Shown here in pieces: positions 60,291 to 64,000 of a stretch of 64,000 nucleotides of DNA. Origin of the DNA: Fimbriimonas sp. (GTDB taxonomy: Bacteria; Armatimonadota; Fimbriimonadia; Fimbriimonadales; Fimbriimonadaceae); NCBI GenBank assembly GCA_029866005.1, contig JARXAE010000018.1, positions 25,658 to 89,657 on the forward strand. The letters run 5' to 3'. The stretch's first letter is position 1. The number at the start of each line of letters is the position of its first letter. Position numbers and translations under genes: made by a program. The notes beneath the pieces are model-generated. The model ran no database searches and was not told where the DNA came from. It saw only the letters and a program-made list of their open reading frames with translations.

Positions 60291-61222
60291 GCAGTCACCG
60301 CAAACTGCTCGACGTGTTTGAGGCAGCAGGCTCGGACCCGGGCTCGAATGCGATTGATGTATTTTGCTCGCTCGGTGACGCTGACGGCGCCTCGGGCGTC
60401 GAGGAGATTGAAGACGTGGGAGCATTTGAGGGCGAGGTCTAGCGCTGGGTAGACCAATGCCTTCGGTCCGGCTCCGGCAGGTGGGGTGCCTTCGGCTTGG
60501 GCGGCGGTGAGGATTCCCTGTTTCTCATCCCAGAAGACTTCGGTTTCGATGACTCGCTTGGACTCTTCTTCGTACATGTAGAACATCTTGAAGAGCATGT
60601 CGGTGGAGGCGACTTCGAAGTTATAGACGTTGTCTTGGAGTTCCAACTGGTAATCGACATCCTTATAGGAGAGGTCGTCGCTCCATTGGAGGTCCTTCCA
60701 GAAAGACTGCTGGTTGTTGAGCATCAGGCAGAGGCGCTCGGGGCCGTAGGTGATTTCGGCGCAGACCGGGTTGCACTCGATTCCGCCCATTTGTTGGAAG
60801 AAGGTGAACTGGGTGACTTCGGCGCCGTTGATCCAGACTTCCCAGCCGACTCCGCTAGCTCCGGCGGCTTGGCTTTCCCAGTCGTCTTCGACGAACCGAA
60901 TGTCGTTCTTGGAGGTATCGATTCCGATGGCATCGAGCGAGCCGAGGTAGAGGTCAACAATGTTCTCCGGCGACGGCTTCATGATGACCTGGTACTGGTA
61001 GTACCGCTGACTGCGCTGGGGGTTGAGGGTGTAGCGGCCGTCGGCGGGGCGTCGCGAAGGTTGGATGTAGGCGACGTTCCAGGCTTCGGGTCCGAGGACT
61101 CGGAGAGTGGTCGCCGGGTGCATGGTTCCGGCTCCGACTTCTACGTCGTAAGGCTGGAGGATGGCGCATCCTTGGGCTGACCAGTATTCGTTGAGGCGTC
61201 GGATCAGCTCCTGGAAAGTCAT
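60287..61222 (-). CDS. glyQ: Glycyl-tRNA synthetase alpha subunit
   Basis: GlyQ is the catalytic alpha chain of the alpha2-beta2 bacterial glycyl-tRNA synthetase. The 311-residue protein has [41 protein letters not shown] and [19 protein letters not shown], all diagnostic. The beta subunit gene (glyS), usually next to glyQ, is not in this window. CATAAT ends 6 bases before its ATG. Confidence 0.96.
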   Translation of the reverse strand: MTFQELIRRLNEYWSAQGCAILQPYDVEVGAGTMHPATTLRVLGPEAWNVAYIQPSRRPADGRYTLNPQRSQRYYQYQVIMKPSPENIVDLYLGSLDAIGIDTSKNDIRFVEDDWESQAAGASGVGWEVWINGAEVTQFTFFQQMGGIECNPVCAEITYGPERLCLMLNNQQSFWKDLQWSDDLSYKDVDYQLELQDNVYNFEVASTDMLFKMFYMYEEESKRVIETEVFWDEKQGILTAAQAEGTPPAGAGPKALVYPALDLALKCSHVFNLLDARGAVSVTERAKYINRIRARVRACCLKHVEQFAVTA

Positions 61223-61228
61223 GCGTAG

Positions 61229-61234
61229 ATTATG
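61229..61234 (-). promoter_or_regulatory. -10-like element of glyQ, leaderless spacing
   Basis: CATAAT on the reverse strand ends exactly 6 bases before the glyQ ATG. Confidence 0.45.
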
Positions 61235-61252
61235 ACAGGCTCCTAGCCTCGG

Positions 61253-61852
61253 TTATGCAGAGCCAATCGGCTGGATAATGAGCTCTGCTCGTAAGAATGC
61301 CTCGACGACTTCTGGATTCCATTCTCTGCCCGCGTTACGCTCGATTTCTTCGAGGGCGATTTCTCGCATGACGGGGTTTTTCCAGGATGCGCCGTGGAGC
61401 ATGACATCGAAGGCCTCGCAGAGGCCGATGATTTGGGCGGCGAGGGGGATTTCTTCGGCGACAAGGCCGTCGGGGTATCCGGCACCGTTCCATCGTTCGT
61501 GGTGGTAGCGAATGCCAGGGATAGCGGTGGTGAGCCAGTCGTAGGATTCGACGAGGCGCACGGAGAATTCGGCGTGGCGGCGAATGACGTCAAGCTCGGC
61601 GTCGGTCAGTGAGCCGACTTTGGAGAGGACGGTGGCATCGAGCTTGGTTTTTCCGACGTCGTGCAACAAAGCGGAGTAGCGGAGACGGAGAAGTTCGGCT
61701 TCGGAGAGACCGAGTTCGGCACCGGTGCCCACGGAGTAGACCGCAACCCGCTCGGCGTGATCTCGCTCACCGGGGGCGTTGAGGTCGAGAGCGACCAGAA
61801 GGGCCCGGATTGTTTCGTTACGCTGACGCCGTTCTTCGTTCGAAATTTCCAT
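61253..61852 (-). CDS. HD-GYP domain protein
   Basis: The 199-residue protein is an HD-GYP phosphohydrolase without an attached receiver domain. HAERVAVYSVGTGAELGL leads to the HD pair (H64, D65 in LLHDVGK), and HHERWNGAGYPDGL (117-130) is the HHExxDGxGYP motif with Asn in place of the usual Asp. HD-GYP proteins hydrolyse cyclic di-GMP or related dinucleotides. The start taken is the ATG at 61852. It is upstream of glyQ on the same strand with a 30-base gap. Confidence 0.88.
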   Translation of the reverse strand: MEISNEERRQRNETIRALLVALDLNAPGERDHAERVAVYSVGTGAELGLSEAELLRLRYSALLHDVGKTKLDATVLSKVGSLTDAELDVIRRHAEFSVRLVESYDWLTTAIPGIRYHHERWNGAGYPDGLVAEEIPLAAQIIGLCEAFDVMLHGASWKNPVMREIALEEIERNAGREWNPEVVEAFLRAELIIQPIGSA

Positions 61853-61926
61853 CGTGATTACGTTTCTGGGACGTTTGCACCCCTTCCGCAACCGGAGAGA
61901 TGTTGGTACAGTAAACCTTAATCAAC

Positions 61927-62649
61927 ATGCAAACGCCTCCTCCTTTCAACCGTCCGCCAGAAGGTCAAGACTACCAACAGCAACAGAAGCCGAAGAAGAG
62001 TCCACTGCTTATTGTTTTTGCCGTTTTAGGAGTTCTGACTTTGTGCTGCGGCGCTCCGCTCGGGGCCTTGGTGTTCTATGGAAAGAAGTTTGTTGACGCC
62101 GGAATGGGAGTTGGCGAGTGCGCGATCAATGTGGAGATGATGTCTCAGGCACTCAAAAGCTATCAAGCTGCCAACGGAGGAAAGATGCCGAAGGCAGAGA
62201 CCTGGCAGACGGATATCGCCAAGTATTGGAAGGTTGACAATGACCTCAAGGACATGAAGGACTCGCCTGTGAAATTCAACATTTGGACCCCGGGCGGGGA
62301 GTGGAGTTGCGGAAGCACGGTCAAGACCGGTTTTGCTTTCAACGACGCATTCTCAGGGAAGACAGTTGCGGAAGCAACAAAGGTCTCGGCGACCGACCCT
62401 GCGATCTTTGAGACGAAGAAGGTTGGCTATAATCAGCATTCGAAGTACGTGGCGCTACCGGAAAGCGAGAGCCCTCTCGTCATCGAGAGCATTACCGACT
62501 CTCACCGGGGCTGGTTCCTGATCACGCCCGATGGCGACGTCAAAGGGATGAAGGGCAAAAAGTCCAAGAGCGGCGGTTCAGTCGACTTCAATTTCGATAC
62601 TTCGTCCGATGAGTCGAAGCCTGGCAAGGATTCGGCGAACTCGGAGTAG
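61927..62649 (+). CDS. Membrane-anchored prepilin-like protein with Pro/Gln-rich tail
   Basis: The 240-residue protein has a Pro/Gln-rich N-terminus (residues 1-24), one hydrophobic helix (~25-50) containing LCCGAPLGALVF, and an extracytosolic domain. The domain's first helix (MMSQALKSYQAANGGKMPKAETW) resembles pseudopilin heads. The layout is the same as the protein at 11018 (Pro-rich tail, Cys-rich helix, pilin-like domain). The C-terminus is Lys/Ser-rich. It lies 20 bases before tatA. The function is unknown. Confidence 0.6.
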   Translation: MQTPPPFNRPPEGQDYQQQQKPKKSPLLIVFAVLGVLTLCCGAPLGALVFYGKKFVDAGMGVGECAINVEMMSQALKSYQAANGGKMPKAETWQTDIAKYWKVDNDLKDMKDSPVKFNIWTPGGEWSCGSTVKTGFAFNDAFSGKTVAEATKVSATDPAIFETKKVGYNQHSKYVALPESESPLVIESITDSHRGWFLITPDGDVKGMKGKKSKSGGSVDFNFDTSSDESKPGKDSANSE

Positions 62650-62669
62650 TACACTACGTTAAGGCAACT

Positions 62670-62894
62670 ATGACTACCTTTTCTCTCGCATTTATGGGGC
62701 TCCCTGCTGGCTCTGAACTTTGGATCATCGGCGGCGTTGTTCTTCTCTTGTTCGGCGGTGCCAAGATTCCGCAGCTGATGCGTGGTCTCGGTCGCGGCGT
62801 TGGCGAACTCAAGGTCGGGCTCGAGGAAGGTAAGAAGGCCTTCAGCGAAGCTGGTAGCGAAGAGAAGAAAGAAGACGATAAGAAAGGCGAGTGA
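62670..62894 (+). CDS. tatA: Twin-arginine translocase subunit TatA, first copy
   Basis: The 74-residue protein has one short N-terminal helix (ELWIIGGVVLLLFGG), the FGGAKIPQLMRGLGRGVGELKVG hinge and amphipathic helix, and a charged tail (EEKKEDDKKGE). TatA oligomers form the pore for folded Tat substrates; the Tat-signal protein at 16583 is one candidate client. It is followed by two further TatA-like genes with one-base overlaps. No tatC is in the window. Confidence 0.93.
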   Translation: MTTFSLAFMGLPAGSELWIIGGVVLLLFGGAKIPQLMRGLGRGVGELKVGLEEGKKAFSEAGSEEKKEDDKKGE

Positions 62895-63082
62895 TGCTGG
62901 CTGTTTTTGGGACCCCGGGACCCGCGGAACTGTTCATCCTGGCTTTCATCCTGATCAAGCTCGTATTGATCGTCGCAATCATCGCATTTGTCGCTCGGAA
63001 GTTTCCCGCATTGATGCGCGGCGTTGGCCGTGGTGTCGGCGCTTTTCAACGCGGCGTTGATGAAGGACGCAGGGGTCAATAA
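62894..63082 (+). CDS. Divergent TatA/TatB-like protein, middle copy
   Basis: The 62-residue protein has a long hydrophobic helix (ELFILAFILIKLVLIVAIIAFVA) and an amphipathic segment FPALMRGVGRGVGAFQRGVDEG like its neighbours. It lacks the FG hinge, having a charged ARK there. It may be a TatB-like or regulatory variant. The ATG overlaps the tatA stop by one base (TGATG), and its own stop overlaps the next ATG (TAATG). The start could also be the GTG at 62891. Confidence 0.7.
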   Translation: MLAVFGTPGPAELFILAFILIKLVLIVAIIAFVARKFPALMRGVGRGVGAFQRGVDEGRRGQ

Positions 63083-63276
63083 TGCCTGGACTACCTGGCG
63101 GTTCTGAGTGGATTCTCATCGGACTGGTTGTCCTGCTCCTTTTTGGTGGCGAAAAGCTTCCCTCTCTGATGCGTGGGATTGGCAAGGGTGTCGGCGAACT
63201 CAAGGCTGGGCTTGAGGACGGTAAGCGAAAGCTCCAAGATGCGATGGAAGAAGCCGCCGACAAGAAAGGCGAGTAG
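63082..63276 (+). CDS. tatA: TatA-like protein, third copy
   Basis: The 64-residue protein has the TatA pattern: GSEWILIGLVVLLLFGGEKLPSLMRGIGKGVGELKAGLEDG. It is closer to the first copy than to the middle one. It overlaps the preceding gene by one base (TAATG). Three adjacent TatA-type genes imply either subunit specialisation (TatA/TatB/TatE roles) or recent tandem duplication. Confidence 0.9.
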   Translation: MPGLPGGSEWILIGLVVLLLFGGEKLPSLMRGIGKGVGELKAGLEDGKRKLQDAMEEAADKKGE

Positions 63277-63414
63277 CCTCGCTTTGACGCACATCCTCGG
63301 TTCTTGACATATCCTTAACCATCTTCTGGCGGTTATCGGCTAACAGGTAAACTGCCTCCGAAAAGTTGTGTGCTCGCCGATGATGCCGGGCGTTTGCAAT
63401 GTAATTCGGAGAAA

Positions 63415-63420
63415 TAGATT
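63415..63420 (+). promoter_or_regulatory. -10-like element of ppdK, leaderless spacing
   Basis: TAGATT ends exactly 6 bases before the ppdK ATG. TTTGCA 16 bases upstream may be a weak -35. Confidence 0.5.
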
Positions 63421-63426
63421 CACCTT

Positions 63427-64000
63427 ATGAGTAACAAGCGCGTCTGGCTGTTTCGTGAGGGTAACGCAACTCTGCGTGACCTCCTCGGTGGTAAGGGTGC
63501 AAACCTTGCCGAGATGACCAACATTGGTCTTCCTGTCCCTCCCGGTTTTACCATCACAACCGAAGTCTGCACCGAATACTACGCCACTGGGCGTGAGCTT
63601 CCATCGGGCTTGATGGAAGAGATGAAGACGGCTCTCGCCGATGTCGAAAATGACCTTGGCAAGAAGTTCGGCGATGCCTCCAATCCGCTTCTTCTCTCGG
63701 TTCGATCCGGTGCTAAGTTCTCGATGCCGGGAATGATGGACACGGTTCTTAACCTTGGTCTCACTGACGAAATCGTTGACGCACTTTGTAAGGTCTCCGA
63801 TCCTCGATTTGTTTACGACAGCTACCGCCGCCTCATCATGATGCTGTCGGACGTTGCGTACTCCGACAAGTACGAGCACATCACCAAGCACGACTTTGAG
63901 CACCTGTTCGCGGACCTGAAGAAGGAACTCGGCGTTAAGGAAGATCTTGAAGTCGACGCAGAAGGTCTCAAGAAGCTGTGCGAGGAGTACAAGGCTCACG
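63427..64000 (+). CDS. ppdK: Pyruvate, phosphate dikinase, N-terminal part (runs off the window)
   Basis: The open frame starts MSNKRVWLFREG and continues with LLGGKGANLAEMTNIGLPVPPGFTITTEVC, the N-terminal nucleotide-binding signature of pyruvate phosphate dikinase (PPDK). PPDK interconverts pyruvate, ATP and Pi with phosphoenolpyruvate, AMP and PPi. The first 191 codons are in the window, with SVRSGAKFSMPGMMDTVLNLG visible. It works in the same direction as glpX in gluconeogenic metabolism. The remainder, including the His swivel domain, lies beyond the edge. Confidence 0.95.
   Translation, partial: MSNKRVWLFREGNATLRDLLGGKGANLAEMTNIGLPVPPGFTITTEVCTEYYATGRELPSGLMEEMKTALADVENDLGKKFGDASNPLLLSVRSGAKFSMPGMMDTVLNLGLTDEIVDALCKVSDPRFVYDSYRRLIMMLSDVAYSDKYEHITKHDFEHLFADLKKELGVKEDLEVDAEGLKKLCEEYKAH

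Noticed and set aside
60497..61180. A 227-residue forward frame opposite glyQ
   Set aside because: glyQ is unambiguous; the forward frame is low-complexity Val/Glu/Gly from codon bias.
1..64000. Prophage, insertion sequence, toxin-antitoxin or CRISPR content
   Set aside because: No transposase, integrase, phage structural, toxin or cas protein signatures were found in any frame, and gene content is metabolic throughout.

Overview
The window looks like a contiguous piece of chromosome from a free-living, Gram-negative-type bacterium. It has a secretin, type II/IV pilus machinery, Tat and lipoprotein signals, and a GC content that appears to be in the mid-fifties by eye. The best guess is Armatimonadota (Fimbriimonadia-like). 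This rests on the prepilin whose N-terminus runs FTLIELLVV... into [10 protein letters not shown], the short scattered operons, and GH109/GH53-type glycoside hydrolases. It is an inference, not a search result. I see no phage, insertion sequence, CRISPR array or rRNA. One tRNA (Ile-GAT) is present.

Layout. 0-4 kb: end of a secretin gene, assembly ATPase, inner-membrane platform protein and a GspG-like pseudopilin, then rpsU between two hairpin terminators. 4-9.3 kb: ybeY, a DagK-PAP2 fusion, a CorC-like CBS protein, a Crp/Fnr regulator, YceI, and a reverse-strand esterase-DUF1905 pair. 9.3-9.8 kb: the only long gene-free stretch. 9.8-16.4 kb: membrane proteins, two tandem prepilin-derived proteins, an acetyltransferase, proS and tRNA-Ile. 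16.5-30 kb: GH109, peptide-binding lipoprotein, coaD, an M16 peptidase, a PabA/TrpG amidotransferase, a GAF-PAS histidine kinase with two anchored proteins, a LON-domain protein and a PLP lyase. 30-39.5 kb: GH53, DUF1003, an acetate/solute symporter pair, an M20 amidohydrolase and lepA. 39.4-42.3 kb: a translationally coupled aldolase-oxidoreductase-kinase operon. 42.5-45.6 kb: an AAA ATPase, csoR plus a His-tailed membrane protein, a pseudopilin and a thioredoxin. 45.6-53.5 kb: cysS, glpX, carbonic anhydrase with a SulP transporter, an XRE-cupin regulator with an acetyltransferase, and pyrG. 53.6-64 kb: a GH5-like enzyme, peptidase E, several tiny genes, an aminotransferase, a hydroxyacid dehydrogenase, glyQ, an HD-GYP protein, three consecutive tatA-like genes and the start of ppdK.

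Two architectural patterns stand out. First, many genes on both strands have a TAnnnT -10-like hexamer ending exactly 6 (sometimes 7-8) bases before the start codon, with no obvious ribosome binding site, which implies widespread leaderless transcription. Second, of 16 convergent gene pairs, 7 overlap by exactly 4 bases through interlocked stop codons (CTAG, TTAA or TTAG), 4 overlap by 11-26 bases and 1 abuts. The most novel-looking protein material is a group of prepilin-like proteins in which the class III signal peptide is replaced by a Pro-rich tail and a Cys-rich membrane segment. A csoR cluster with a candidate operator next to a pseudopilin gene is also notable, as is a 55-base repeat that supplies the last codons and stop of two genes.
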